A program made the position numbers and the translations under genes. The notes under the pieces are model-generated. The model was given only the letters and a program-made list of their open reading frames with translations, did not search any database and was not told the origin of the DNA. A stretch of 64,000 bases of DNA from CAYWVO01 sp964461835 (lineage in GTDB: Bacteria > Zixibacteria > MSB-5A5 > WJJR01 > JAJRUJ01), in NCBI GenBank assembly GCA_964461835.1, contig CAYWVO010000014.1, positions 6,977-70,976 on the forward strand. The letters run 5' to 3'. Shown one piece after another: positions 44,967 to 55,022 of the stretch; the first letter of the stretch is position 1; each line of letters starts with the position of its first letter.

Positions 44967-45541
44967 GACGACCATCCGCCTGGCTCATCTGGACCGGTGC
45001 CGCGCTGGCCGTGTGGATCATCTGGGGATTGCTAATAGCAATGACTGTGCAACGCTCGCTTTCGGACCTTGCGCAGGAACGTGATACACTCAAGAGCGAA
45101 ACCGCCAAAGCCACGGCATTGCTCGCCAACGCGCCCCTGGTTGCCCGACGTCTGGATTCTCTCGGCACATCCCTGCAGAAGACGACGCAACGATTCTACT
45201 CTCTCGAAGAACTGCGGCAATTGGAAGCAGCGGTACAACGGCCAGCGAATGATCATGACATAGCCGAGACTTCGGTTGAGTTGGAATTAAACTCAGTTCT
45301 TGATTTGCAGCAATCCCCTCCGGGCGACATTCCCCGGATCGACACGGTGGGTATCAACGTTTCCGCCCATGGCGACTTTCAGGCAATCGGCCGGTGGCTG
45401 GATGATATCGAGCAACGTGTCGATTTCACACAATGGAGGGGCGCCCGCTGGGAAAATGGAAACAAGGTGAACATGGTGACTTTTGCCGGCATTGCGGCCT
45501 TCCGGATTGCAGTCAATCGCTGGGATGCGGCGGAAAGATGA
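44963..45541 (+). CDS. PilO/GspM-like inner-membrane protein
   Basis: A 192-residue bitopic protein. One N-terminal membrane helix (LIWTGAALAVWIIWGLLIAM) is followed by a coiled-coil stretch (residues about 30-90) and a small alpha/beta periplasmic domain, as in PilO. The position after the PilM-PilN fusion and the overlap ATGA support the call, but sequence conservation is low. Confidence 0.65.
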   Translation: MRRPSAWLIWTGAALAVWIIWGLLIAMTVQRSLSDLAQERDTLKSETAKATALLANAPLVARRLDSLGTSLQKTTQRFYSLEELRQLEAAVQRPANDHDIAETSVELELNSVLDLQQSPPGDIPRIDTVGINVSAHGDFQAIGRWLDDIEQRVDFTQWRGARWENGNKVNMVTFAGIAAFRIAVNRWDAAER

Positions 45542-45554
45542 CCGGATAAGAACG

Positions 45555-46049
45555 ATGAACGAACCCACCCGAAAAAAAGTGCTTTTTGTCGTGTTGATCG
45601 CCGCCGTGATGTTTGCGCTGGTCATGCAGCCCTGGAAGAGCGATCCTCCCCAACGCAGCGAACCTGAAGCCGATGGGTCTTTAACCCCATCAGCACCCGC
45701 GGCCGTGGCAACTATGGTCCAACCGCCGCAACGGGTATCCACCGGAGATCATCCGCACATCGAATTTTCGCACACCTGGCCGGAAAATCCATTCAATGAC
45801 CCATTTGCCGACGAGAGCCTTGCGGCGGTATCAACTGTCCCTTCGCTCGGCGAAGACCTGCAATTACAAGGAATTTTGTCCACCAACGGGCAGCGGGTAT
45901 GTGTGATCAACGGTCAAACCTATGAAACCGCCATGACGGTTCAGGGATGGCGCATTGTGGAGATACAAAACTCCGCTGTCCTGCTGCAACGCAAAGGCAA
46001 CACCCGGAAGATGGTGCTCCCTGAACCAGAGACGGGGCAGGAAAGTTGA
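45555..46049 (+). CDS. PilP/GspC-like periplasmic alignment protein
   Basis: A 164-residue protein with one N-terminal membrane helix, a proline-rich linker (to about residue 85), an ENPFNDPF motif and a C-terminal beta domain with LGEDLQLQGILSTNGQRVCVINGQTYETA. That is the HR domain of PilP/GspC, which contacts the secretin's N0 domain. Start at 45555; the earlier in-frame ATG at 45483 lies inside the preceding gene. The stop ends one base before the secretin ATG. Confidence 0.7.
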   Translation: MNEPTRKKVLFVVLIAAVMFALVMQPWKSDPPQRSEPEADGSLTPSAPAAVATMVQPPQRVSTGDHPHIEFSHTWPENPFNDPFADESLAAVSTVPSLGEDLQLQGILSTNGQRVCVINGQTYETAMTVQGWRIVEIQNSAVLLQRKGNTRKMVLPEPETGQES

Positions 46050-46050
46050 G

Positions 46051-47355
46051 ATGAAACTACGACACCGGATATCGACACTCTTTCTCGGCTTGGCGATTTT
46101 GCTCGGGATTTTATTGGCGTCATTCGCCAAAGCAAAACCGCCGCCCCAGGAGGTAACCATCCACTTCGCTCAGACTGAGATAGCAACGATCATCGTCTCC
46201 CTCGCTGCCACGGTCGGTTTTGACGTGGTCATCGGCACGGGTGTTGATGGCATCATTGATATCAATTTGACGGACGTTGACTGGCAAACTGCGCTCGACG
46301 CGCTGGCCTCAGCCAATGGTCTTGCCTACCGCTGGGAAGCAAACGTGCTTGTCGTGGTCTCGGCAGACAATCGGAACCGGGGAGATATTGAGCACCATGT
46401 TGTCGAGTTGGAACACGCCGATCCGCTCGCAATCCAACAAGCACTAACTAAGGTCCTCTCCTCGCGCGGAAGCGTGGAACTGCTCGGTGGACAGCCAAGC
46501 GCCGCGATCGAGGGTCAAAAACCAGCGGCACGACTGATTATCAGCGAAGTGCGACATCATCTGCCGGCAGTCCTGGCGGTGATCGACGATCTCGATGTCA
46601 GGCGTCCGCAGTTTGAGATTACCGTTAAGTTCATCGAAACAGACTTAGACGAGCAGGAGGGCTTGGGAATAAACTGGCCCACTCGCTTGACTGCCAACCT
46701 TGCCGATTACGAAAATCTCGATGGGACCACGAGCGATCAGAATCAACCAACACCTGCAGCAGAATACAATATTCCCGATGGGAAAATCTGGAAATTGGGG
46801 ACACTGTCGATTAATCAACTGACCGGGTTCATTGAATTTCTTGAACAGGACGGCAATTCGCGTTTGTTGTCCGATCCTCGGGTCACCGTGCTGGAGAACG
46901 AGACCGCCAATATGCGGGTCACCACTACTTTCCCGATTCAAACCGTGACACGGTTTACGGAAGGCGCCATCATCCAGGACATTGTGGATTTTCAGGACCT
47001 GGAAGTCGGGATTACTCTGTCAGTAACTCCCCGGCTCAATGATTCGACCACGATCACCCTGGATGTAGAGCCGGTAATCGAGGAAATCACCGGGTTCACC
47101 GGCCCAACCGACAACCAGCGTCCAATTCGTGCCCGGCGAACCGTAAAAACCACGGTGCGGGTCGAGAACGAGGAGACCATCGTTCTGGGTGGATTGGTGC
47201 GTGAGACACAGTTTCAAACACATTCTGGGATCTGGTTGCTCAAGGATATCCCACTCCTGGGTTCCGTATTTTCCCACACCAAGACCGAGAAAAAGAAGAC
47301 CGATCTGCTTATTTTCATCACCCCACGCATTGTCGCAGAATTCGCAGGCAGTTGA
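46051..47355 (+). CDS. Secretin (GspD/PilQ/MshL family)
   Basis: A 434-residue outer-membrane secretin. A signal peptide ends about residue 29 (SFAKA). An STN/N0 domain follows (VTIHFAQTEIATIIVSLAATVGFDVVIG...WQTALDALASANGLAYRW), then one N1-like domain and the secretin core with RLLSDPRVTVLENETANMRV, ITLSVTPRLND and ETIVLGGLVRETQ...IPLLGSVFSH. It is shorter than PilQ or GspD, which have several N domains. It should form the outer-membrane ring for the operon's pseudopilins. Confidence 0.93.
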   Translation: MKLRHRISTLFLGLAILLGILLASFAKAKPPPQEVTIHFAQTEIATIIVSLAATVGFDVVIGTGVDGIIDINLTDVDWQTALDALASANGLAYRWEANVLVVVSADNRNRGDIEHHVVELEHADPLAIQQALTKVLSSRGSVELLGGQPSAAIEGQKPAARLIISEVRHHLPAVLAVIDDLDVRRPQFEITVKFIETDLDEQEGLGINWPTRLTANLADYENLDGTTSDQNQPTPAAEYNIPDGKIWKLGTLSINQLTGFIEFLEQDGNSRLLSDPRVTVLENETANMRVTTTFPIQTVTRFTEGAIIQDIVDFQDLEVGITLSVTPRLNDSTTITLDVEPVIEEITGFTGPTDNQRPIRARRTVKTTVRVENEETIVLGGLVRETQFQTHSGIWLLKDIPLLGSVFSHTKTEKKKTDLLIFITPRIVAEFAGS

Positions 47356-47438
47356 CATTCACATGGCTGCAGAATGACAAACCAACCACCCCACCTGCCG
47401 TATCATCTCAAGCAATTGAACGACTTAGAGGAGGCAGC

Positions 47439-47765
47439 ATGCTGGTAATTTCGGAGAAGGCCGGCGAGGAAATCGCCAAAGTGCTTGATCAGGAACAGTA
47501 TAAGGATAAACACCTTGTGCTGTACTTCCAGGGTGCCGGTTGAAGCGGCCCCCAGTTGGGGATGACTCTGTATGAGTCAACGGAGGGCCTGGAAAAATAT
47601 GAATCCGCCGGAATTGAGGCCTACATGGACCCGCGAGTTTATGCGGAACTGGGAAAACTCGGAGACATCAACGTGGATTTCGTCACGAATCAATTCGGCC
47701 AAAGCGGCTTTAAAATTGCTGTAGGTAACGGCGATTGCGCGGACAGCGGCTGTCGCGGCTGCTAA
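47439..47765 (+). CDS. HesB/IscA-like selenoprotein (in-frame UGA = Sec35)
   Basis: One reading frame of 108 residues is interrupted at codon 35 (47541-47543) by TGA and continues in the same frame to 47765. Upstream reads LYFQGAG, downstream SGPQLGMTLYESTEG, giving G-A-G-U-SGP. This aligns with Cys35 (GCSG) of A-type Fe-S carriers such as IscA; HesB-like selenoproteins with Sec here are a known family. A hairpin TGACTC-TGTAT-GAGTCA lies 20-36 bases after the UGA, matching the bacterial SECIS layout. The C-terminus GDCADSGCRGC keeps cysteines like the IscA CxC. GAGGAGG precedes the ATG at 47439. Sec insertion would need selA, selB, selC and selD, none seen in this window. Confidence 0.85.
47563..47579 (+). 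promoter_or_regulatory. bSECIS-like hairpin for UGA decoding
   Basis: TGACTC (47563-47568) and GAGTCA (47574-47579) form a six-pair stem with a five-base loop TGTAT. The loop begins 26 bases after the UGA and has G as its second base, consistent with published bacterial SECIS rules as I recall them (loop 16-37 bases downstream, a G among the first two loop bases). Confidence 0.7.
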
Positions 47766-47788
47766 CCGTCCAATTTGAAGCGAATTCT

Positions 47789-47813
47789 AAGCCCCTCCGG
47801 TGAGGGGCTTTTT
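47789..47813 (+). terminator. Intrinsic terminator after the selenoprotein
   Basis: AAGCCCCTC-CGGT-GAGGGGCTT followed by TTT, 24 bases after the selenoprotein stop and 15 bases before the next start. The message for the following gene must begin nearby or read through. Confidence 0.8.
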
Positions 47814-47827
47814 CATAGGAGATCTTC

Positions 47828-48376
47828 ATGAGCCCATCATTATCCGCCGACCAGGCCGTGTTGGTGATTGTCGATATCCAGGGAAAACTGGCCACGCTGA
47901 TGCATGAAAAGGAGCTGTTTTACGATAACGTCGGAAAGATGATCAAGGCCTCCCAGGTCCTGAACATCCCTATCCTCTGGAACGAGCAACTACCAGACAA
48001 ACTGGGTGAGACCATTCCAGAAATTAAATCTCTACTGACCGACAACCAACCGCTGGCCAAGAACACCTTCAGTTGCTGCGGCAATCAAGACTTTCTCGGA
48101 AAACTGCGGGAACTCAAGCGCACCCAGGTATTGTTAACCGGCATGGAAACCCATGTTTGTGTCTATCAAACCGCCCGCGATCTTCTGAACATGGGCTTTG
48201 AGGTACACCTGATCGCGGACGCTGTGTCTTCGCGTACCCAGCGAAACAGCCAGTTGGGTATTGCCAAAATGAAAGCGTGCGGGGCGGAGGTCACTTCCGT
48301 CGAAATGGCCCTCTTCGAGATGCTGCAGGTGGCTGAGGGAGAGGCTTTTAAACGCATTATCAAGATTGTAAAATAA
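47828..48376 (+). CDS. Isochorismatase-family cysteine hydrolase
   Basis: A 182-residue cysteine hydrolase. The catalytic triad of the family appears as Asp16 (VIVDIQGKL), Lys78 (PLAKNTFSC) and Cys111 (GMETHVCVYQTA). The family includes nicotinamidases and YcaC-like proteins of unclear substrate; the TGMETHVCVYQT wording resembles YcaC/isochorismatase-like hydrolases. AGGAGATC precedes the ATG. Confidence 0.85.
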   Translation: MSPSLSADQAVLVIVDIQGKLATLMHEKELFYDNVGKMIKASQVLNIPILWNEQLPDKLGETIPEIKSLLTDNQPLAKNTFSCCGNQDFLGKLRELKRTQVLLTGMETHVCVYQTARDLLNMGFEVHLIADAVSSRTQRNSQLGIAKMKACGAEVTSVEMALFEMLQVAEGEAFKRIIKIVK

Positions 48377-48403
48377 AAAAACGCCCAGCGCGATGCCGGG
48401 CGT
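48371..48403 (-). terminator. Intrinsic terminator of the VOC gene (minus strand)
   Basis: Read on the minus strand, ACGCCCGGC-ATCGC-GCTGGGCGT forms a nine-position stem with one mismatch, followed by TTTTTTATTT. It lies 25 bases after the VOC gene's stop and overlaps the end of the plus-strand hydrolase gene. Confidence 0.8.
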
Positions 48404-48427
48404 GACTATTGCAGTCTGATCCTTCCG

Positions 48428-48796
48428 CTATTTGGCGGATTTATCCTCCTGGAAAATTCCTATAATGATCCCCTCGGTGTCCTTAACATAGGCAACGTAG
48501 CCGACTCCGGGAATGGTCATCTTTGGCAGGATAATGGTTCCGCCAGCGTCAGTGGCTTTTTTCGTGTACTCGTCAACGGACGGCACGTTGATACTATTAG
48601 TCATCAGGGGAGCCTCGCCCCGCATTTTCATGATACCACCATTGATCCCTTTTTCGGAGTTATCCCCGGTCTTGACGATCCAATAATCACCGGGACCGTC
48701 CCACTTGGAGATTTCCCAGCCAAATACGTCCTGGTAGAATTTACCTGCGCGATCAACATCCTCGACCTGAATTTCAAAATAAGCGACCCGTGGCAT
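48428..48796 (-). CDS. VOC-family (glyoxalase-like) protein
   Basis: A 122-residue protein of the vicinal oxygen chelate superfamily, in the group of the 27 kDa antigen CFP30B: YFEIQVEDVDRAGKFYQDVFGWEISKW, then a INVPSVDEYTKKATDAGGTIILPKMTIPGVGYVAYVKDTEGIIIGIFQ half. Metal-binding residues typical of glyoxalase I are not clear. GGAGGG lies six bases before the ATG at 48796. Function unknown. Confidence 0.85.
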   Translation of the reverse strand: MPRVAYFEIQVEDVDRAGKFYQDVFGWEISKWDGPGDYWIVKTGDNSEKGINGGIMKMRGEAPLMTNSINVPSVDEYTKKATDAGGTIILPKMTIPGVGYVAYVKDTEGIIIGIFQEDKSAK

Positions 48797-48890
48797 GGTC
48801 TCCCCTCCCTCCAAAAATTATGGTCACTCCACTTATCCTGCTAATACGCCAAAGTGGGTGATCCATAAGTCTCTTTTTCCGGCTATAATA

Positions 48891-48915
48891 CAAAACGGCC
48901 CGCGTGAGGCGGGCC
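48891..48915 (-). terminator. Intrinsic terminator of the trpB2 transcript (minus strand)
   Basis: Minus-strand GGCCCGC-CTCA-C-GCGGGCC stem followed by GTTTTG. It lies 28 bases downstream of the trpB2 stop. Confidence 0.75.
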
Positions 48916-48942
48916 GAGGAATGCGGTCAATCGGTCAGGCGA

Positions 48943-50301
<1,359 letters not shown>

Positions 50302-50332
50302 TGGTGACCTCCTCCTCTATGTTGGTGCAGTC

Positions 50333-51178
50333 TTATTCGTTAAACACAAATGTCGGCTCACGGTAAAACCGGATTGATTTTTCCCGAATGCGTCCCCGGA
50401 TCATACTCCGCAAACGTTTGTTCTTCTGTTCGAGGTTCTCGTTCATGCGCAGGAAGTCCAGCGATATATTAAGCCCTAATGCACGTTTTGGTAAAAATAC
50501 CCGAGTAACACCGGTGGGCAACGATAATCCCTGTTCCACCATCTGCACCAATTCATCCTTGGTAAAACGCCGGAATTCAATTAACGCCTGAAAGTCGGGA
50601 TAATTGCTCTTCAAATGTCCGATGTTGGTATAACTGACGCGGTCAAAATACGGCGATTTTAAATAGAGGCCGGTAATGTCGCGCAATACTCCAATCCGAC
50701 CGTCAAGCCCGTCGGCCTGGGTGACCTGCAACGCGTGATTATCAGCGAAGGTCACACGGCACACTGAATCATTCGACAATTCTGCCCCTGGCTCGGTTTC
50801 GGCGATTGTGACATTGTTCATCTTTTCCAGGGTCGATTCAATTTTGCTGCGGTCCATCTGTTCAATCGCATGATGCCAGGTGTGTAATTGCAGCAAGGGG
50901 TCGTCCAGGCCAATCACTTGCACCACCACGTGTTTGAAACCCCACTCATTGAGAGCGGCAATGCGGTTGGCGCCGTCCAGCAGGATGTACTGTTCGAACC
51001 GACGACTTCGTGCCACGATCGGTGGATTTTTCAGTCGGCCACCGACCCGCAGGTCCTCTACGATACCGGCGTAGCGGCTGCGATCAGTTTCCTCATGATA
51101 CACTAAGTCATCTAAGGCAATGACCTGTAATTCCGGTAATGCCCCGATTTCCAGATGGTTATTTAACCCGTTATCCAT
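50333..51178 (-). CDS. SbnI/SerK-like ParB-fold protein, proposed free serine kinase
   Basis: A 281-residue protein. Residues about 15-90 have the ParB/Srx-fold pattern of SbnI and SerK: VIALDDLVYHEE, LKNPPIVARSRRFEQYILLDGANRIAALNEWGFKHVVVQVI, then LHTWHH. The second half ends in LPTGVTRVFLPKRALGLNISLDFL, which parallels the PAGVTRF...LNLQVPL region of SbnI as I remember it. SbnI phosphorylates free L-serine to O-phosphoserine. Assignment here is by recalled pattern, not alignment, and DNA-binding ParB roles remain possible. GTGAGG precedes the ATG. It sits 31 bases upstream of trpB2 on the same strand. Confidence 0.65.
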   Translation of the reverse strand: MDNGLNNHLEIGALPELQVIALDDLVYHEETDRSRYAGIVEDLRVGGRLKNPPIVARSRRFEQYILLDGANRIAALNEWGFKHVVVQVIGLDDPLLQLHTWHHAIEQMDRSKIESTLEKMNNVTIAETEPGAELSNDSVCRVTFADNHALQVTQADGLDGRIGVLRDITGLYLKSPYFDRVSYTNIGHLKSNYPDFQALIEFRRFTKDELVQMVEQGLSLPTGVTRVFLPKRALGLNISLDFLRMNENLEQKNKRLRSMIRGRIREKSIRFYREPTFVFNE

Positions 51179-51244
51179 TGCCTCACTCGTGTCGGGAAAA
51201 GGTGAACAATTACTGCCTTATCTTCTTCATCGGCGTATTCCGTA

Positions 51245-51279
51245 CAAAAAAAAGCGGGAATGCGTCTGGCATCCCCGCT
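51245..51279 (-). terminator. Intrinsic terminator of the AAA-VWA operon (minus strand)
   Basis: On the minus strand AGCGGGGATGC and GCATTCCCGCT pair (one mismatch) around a five-base loop, followed by TTTTTTTT. It lies about 190 bases after the VWA gene's stop, just before the SbnI-like gene. Confidence 0.8.
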
Positions 51280-51468
51280 GGGTTTTCTCCAAAAATCCAA
51301 TCAGGTCCGCCTAGCCGGGATGAAGGATACACCACCACGACTGGCTTACACACAGATGATTTTCCCGGATCGTCGTCATGGTGTTGGGAATATAGGCTAA
51401 TCTTGGATAAAGCCAAGTACTTTTGCCCTGTTTAGCGCGGAAACGAGTTATCGGCTGACAGCCTGTAC

Positions 51469-52566
51469 TTACCCGCGCAGGCGACGCCGCCGGTTTTTGA
51501 GGAAGTCCCAGAAAATGTAGCCACCCAGTTGATCCGGCGGAGTGAAATAGGCGCGACCCCGGTTTAATTCGGTCAATTTGCGGACGAACGCCTGCAAGTA
51601 TGGATCGGAGGTTACCATAAACGTGGTAATGGTGATCTTCTTTTTGCGGCAGATGACCGCCTCATCCAGCGTCCGATTCACAATCATCGGATCCAGCCCT
51701 ACCGGATTTTTGTATAGGCGGCCGTTCCGGCGGCGAATCACCGAGGGCTTGCCGTCCGTGATCATAAAAATCTGTTTGTTCAAGTGCTTGCGGTGCAACA
51801 GGATTTCCCGCGCGGTGCGCAGCCCGGCCTGGGTGTTGGTGTGATAAGGACCCACTCCGACATAGGCCAATTCTTCGACTGGTATCTCGGTTGCATCATC
51901 GCCGAAGACCACCACGTTGAGCGAGTCGCCGCGGAATCGCGTGAGAATCATCTCGGCAAACGCCATCGCCACCTGCTTGGCCGGGGTGATCCGGTCTTCC
52001 CCGTAAAGCACCATGGAGTGGGAAATATCCAACAGCAACACTGTGGCACTGGAGGTGGCGGCCTCGGTCTGTCGAACCGACAAGTCGGGCTCGGTTAAGG
52101 ACCAGCGATCGATACCGGCCCGCCGGAACGCGTTGACGAACGATTCGTTGAAATCAATATCCGACGCCGAATCTCCGAACATGAACGGACGGTTTTCCGG
52201 CAATTGCTCGGCGCTCCCGGCTCCCTCCTGCCCGATGGGATGCTGTCCCCGGGCATCGGATTTCAGCGTGGAGAAGATCAAATCCAGCGAATCTTGCCGT
52301 ATTTTCTTTTCGCCTTTGGGAGTTAGGTTAAATTTCCGGCCAGATTTCTGGATGAGACGATCCTCCTGCAATTTCTTGATAAAATCATCCAGATCGATAT
52401 CGGGCGGAATCAACCCGCGGTTTTGCATGTAGCGCAGCCAGTGTAACGCCTCGTTAACGTCCCCATTGACCTGTAACAGCAAATGGTTAAATAGCTTGAG
52501 GAGATCCTGCGCCGCCAGTAGCCGACGGATTAGATCCTCATCCCATTCGGAATATTCAAACCGCAT
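51469..52566 (-). CDS. VWA-domain protein, partner of the upstream AAA ATPase
   Basis: A 365-residue protein. The N-terminal 150 residues are helical (DLLKLFNHLLLQVNGDVNEALHWL) with a linker. The von Willebrand A domain (about 170-345) has the MIDAS motif LLLDISHSM, then a Thr in the TNTQAGL loop and Asp in MITDGKP. Mg- or Mn-binding VWA proteins next to MoxR-type ATPases act as chaperone pairs for metal enzymes; that role is inferred. The gene starts 21 bases after the ATPase stop. Confidence 0.88.
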   Translation of the reverse strand: MRFEYSEWDEDLIRRLLAAQDLLKLFNHLLLQVNGDVNEALHWLRYMQNRGLIPPDIDLDDFIKKLQEDRLIQKSGRKFNLTPKGEKKIRQDSLDLIFSTLKSDARGQHPIGQEGAGSAEQLPENRPFMFGDSASDIDFNESFVNAFRRAGIDRWSLTEPDLSVRQTEAATSSATVLLLDISHSMVLYGEDRITPAKQVAMAFAEMILTRFRGDSLNVVVFGDDATEIPVEELAYVGVGPYHTNTQAGLRTAREILLHRKHLNKQIFMITDGKPSVIRRRNGRLYKNPVGLDPMIVNRTLDEAVICRKKKITITTFMVTSDPYLQAFVRKLTELNRGRAYFTPPDQLGGYIFWDFLKNRRRRLRG

Positions 52567-52587
52567 GCTCGTTTCTTCCCATCACCA

Positions 52588-54072
52588 CTAATCGTCCCGA
52601 TCGTGCTGGACATTATGCAGCATCGTGGCCAACATATCGGAATAGCGGTACATCGAATCGACGGATGATTTGGCCAGTAGATTTTGCTGATGTAAGCCCT
52701 CCAGGACAAATTCCATTGCCAGAGCGGTTTCCGCCGAACCGTTGGTCTTCAGGAATTGCTCTGCCACTGCTTTGAGTGTTGGCACCGTGTTCAGTGCGTT
52801 CTCGTATTCGGCGAGGGGCATTTCGTCGGAGATTTCCAGTTTCATATCGCTCGAAAAATGGGCCAGAATCTTCCCGAAAACCGGATCGGCCTTGGTCGGA
52901 AGGTCACCGTCTTTTTCGACCCGCGGCATAAGCCGGGAGAACACGGTCTCAACCGCCCGACCAATGACATTCAACGAAATCATCCGCGGACCCTCGCGTT
53001 CACCTTCATAGACCAGCTCGACTTTGCCGGAGACCGCCGGAATTGCCGCCGCCAAATCCGCCATCCGGGGCATCAGGGAGGTATCCCCGGTGCGTAAGTT
53101 GCGGCGCTCCACGTTGGAAATTACATTTTCCAGCACGGAAATCGGTACTCGGGCGGATACACCCGACGATTGGTCAACGAATTCTGAATCACGTGCAGCA
53201 AACGCGATTTCTTCGATAACTTCGCGGAAGAAGTCCGGAAATTCAGGGGTGTTTTCTTCTCGGTGTACCCACGCCTCCTGGTCGGTGATGCGCTGCGAAT
53301 CGTCCACCGTGGTCGGGTAGTGGGTGATAATTTGCGAATCGATCCGATCCTTCAGCGGAGTGATGATGTTCCCCCGATTGGTGTAGTCCTCCGGGTTGGC
53401 GGTAAAGACCAACAGCATATCCAGCGGAATTCGCACCGGGAAACCGCGGATTTGCAGATCGTTTTCTTCCAGAATATTGAGCAGACCAACCTGGATACGG
53501 GGTTGGAGGTCCGGCAACTCATTGATGGCAAAAATACCCCGATTAGTTCGGGGAATAATGCCGTAATGGATTGTCTCTTCGTCGGAGAAATCCCGCTTTT
53601 CCCGGGCGGCTTTAATCGGGTCCAGATCACCGATTAAATCAGCAATCGTCACATCAGGCGTGGCCAGCTTTTCCTGGTAGCGCAACTCCCGCGGGATCCA
53701 GTCAATCGGCGTCTCATCACCCATCTCGGCGACGATCCGGCGTGAATAGGCACAAATTGGCTGTAGTGGATGGCAATTGAGCGGTGATCCCTTGATCACC
53801 GGGACCTCCGGATCCAAAAACCGGATTAATGAACGGACCAGGCGTGTCTTGGCCTGGCCCCGCAATCCCAACAGGATAAAATTATGTCGCGAGAGAATCG
53901 CGTTTTCCAATGCCGGCTCGACGGTCTTTTTGTAGCCGACGATACCCGGAAACAGTTCTTCATCATTGCGAATGGCCGCGATGAGGTTGCGACGCAATTC
54001 GTCTTTCACGGTTTCGTATGCGAATCCGCGTCGTTTGAATTCGCCCAGAGTCTGCGGTCGCTTCTTCCCCAT
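52588..54072 (-). CDS. MoxR/magnesium-chelatase-like AAA ATPase
   Basis: A 494-residue AAA protein. Walker A is the atypical GLRGQAKTRLVRSL seen in Mg-chelatase I relatives, with a RGIFAINELPDL Walker B in which Asn takes the place of the first acidic residue. The sensor and arginine-finger region includes LVFTANPEDYTNRGNIITPLKDRI. Paired with the VWA gene downstream, the arrangement resembles the ChlI-ChlD pair without chelatase genes. Target unknown. Confidence 0.85.
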   Translation of the reverse strand: MGKKRPQTLGEFKRRGFAYETVKDELRRNLIAAIRNDEELFPGIVGYKKTVEPALENAILSRHNFILLGLRGQAKTRLVRSLIRFLDPEVPVIKGSPLNCHPLQPICAYSRRIVAEMGDETPIDWIPRELRYQEKLATPDVTIADLIGDLDPIKAAREKRDFSDEETIHYGIIPRTNRGIFAINELPDLQPRIQVGLLNILEENDLQIRGFPVRIPLDMLLVFTANPEDYTNRGNIITPLKDRIDSQIITHYPTTVDDSQRITDQEAWVHREENTPEFPDFFREVIEEIAFAARDSEFVDQSSGVSARVPISVLENVISNVERRNLRTGDTSLMPRMADLAAAIPAVSGKVELVYEGEREGPRMISLNVIGRAVETVFSRLMPRVEKDGDLPTKADPVFGKILAHFSSDMKLEISDEMPLAEYENALNTVPTLKAVAEQFLKTNGSAETALAMEFVLEGLHQQNLLAKSSVDSMYRYSDMLATMLHNVQHDRDD

Positions 54073-54344
54073 AGCCCTGTCCCTTCTGCTAAATCTTTCG
54101 CCCCTATTAAACGCAAGGGCCGATGGGCCGTTTGTAACGCGACTGACAACACCAAAAAAACCGGGAATTCCCCAATTTCCTGAACGTCAATGACCGAAAT
54201 CTTTCGTACCAGTTATATCGCCGGGGATGCCAAGAGGGGATTTCAGTGCTTCACTCTTCGTCAAGCCCTACACAACCACTTCGTCACCCCTTTACCTGCC
54301 GGTCACGCGGACAGTACCCGCCAAAAATGTCCTGGAGAGCAAAT

Positions 54345-55022
54345 ATGTGGTCACGCGTTGCGATTGGAGTTGCCATGGTTGATTCAATGAGCAGATATAA
54401 CAACTTGCGGTGGGTTATTCTCATAATTTCATGTCTTGCATTCACTTGGATATCATTACCGGCGGCAAAAGCTCAGGAACTTCGTGAGTTTCAAGTCGAT
54501 ACGGAGCGGTCACGACAGGTACTTTTTGTCTCGGACGCCCCGCTGGAAGATTTCGAGGGTGTTACCAAGTATATTGACGGCTACGTTATGTGGAATCCTG
54601 ATCAATCACTGCAAACCGGCGACTCTCTCCAGGGTTCATTCTATTTCGAAGTCGACCTAGCCAGTCTGGACACTGGCATTGGTTTGCGCAACCGGGATAT
54701 GCGGGAGGACTACCTGGAGACGGACGAATACCCCTTCGCGAAATATTCCGGTAAGCTGAGTAAGGTCACCGGAGTAACGGACTCCACAACTACACTAGAT
54801 ACATCCGGGGAACTCACCATTCATGGGGTTGTGCAAGAACGCACGATACCGGTAGTAATTACACCGGTGGAGAACGCGTACCGGGTTTCGGCCGAGTTTT
54901 CGGTAACCCTCCCCGACCATAAGATCAAAATCCCGAAATTCATGTTTTTGCAAATCGACGAAACGGTCGAATTGGAACTTAATTTTGCGGTGAAGCCGGT
55001 TAAGAATTCGGCGGGAGAATGA
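54345..55022 (+). CDS. YceI-family secreted protein
   Basis: A 225-residue protein with a longer than usual signal region (about 41 residues, ending PAAKAQE). The mature part fits the YceI lipocalin-like fold: FQVDTERSRQVLFVSDAPLEDFEGVTKYIDGYV, LASLDTGIGLRNRDMREDYLETDEYPFAKYSG and LTIHGVVQERTIPV. YceI folds bind isoprenoid-type ligands. GGAGAG five bases before the ATG at 54345 supports the start; a shorter start at 54387 is possible. It overlaps the next gene by four bases. Confidence 0.85.
   Translation: MWSRVAIGVAMVDSMSRYNNLRWVILIISCLAFTWISLPAAKAQELREFQVDTERSRQVLFVSDAPLEDFEGVTKYIDGYVMWNPDQSLQTGDSLQGSFYFEVDLASLDTGIGLRNRDMREDYLETDEYPFAKYSGKLSKVTGVTDSTTTLDTSGELTIHGVVQERTIPVVITPVENAYRVSAEFSVTLPDHKIKIPKFMFLQIDETVELELNFAVKPVKNSAGE

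Noticed and set aside
47439..47543. Two separate short genes instead of one selenoprotein
   Set aside because: The two parts are in the same frame, neither alone is a full A-type carrier, and the join falls exactly at the metal-ligand position.
47549..47561. CCCC-CAGTT-GGGG hairpin as the SECIS element
   Set aside because: Its loop begins only about ten bases after the UGA, closer than known bacterial SECIS elements; the next hairpin fits better.
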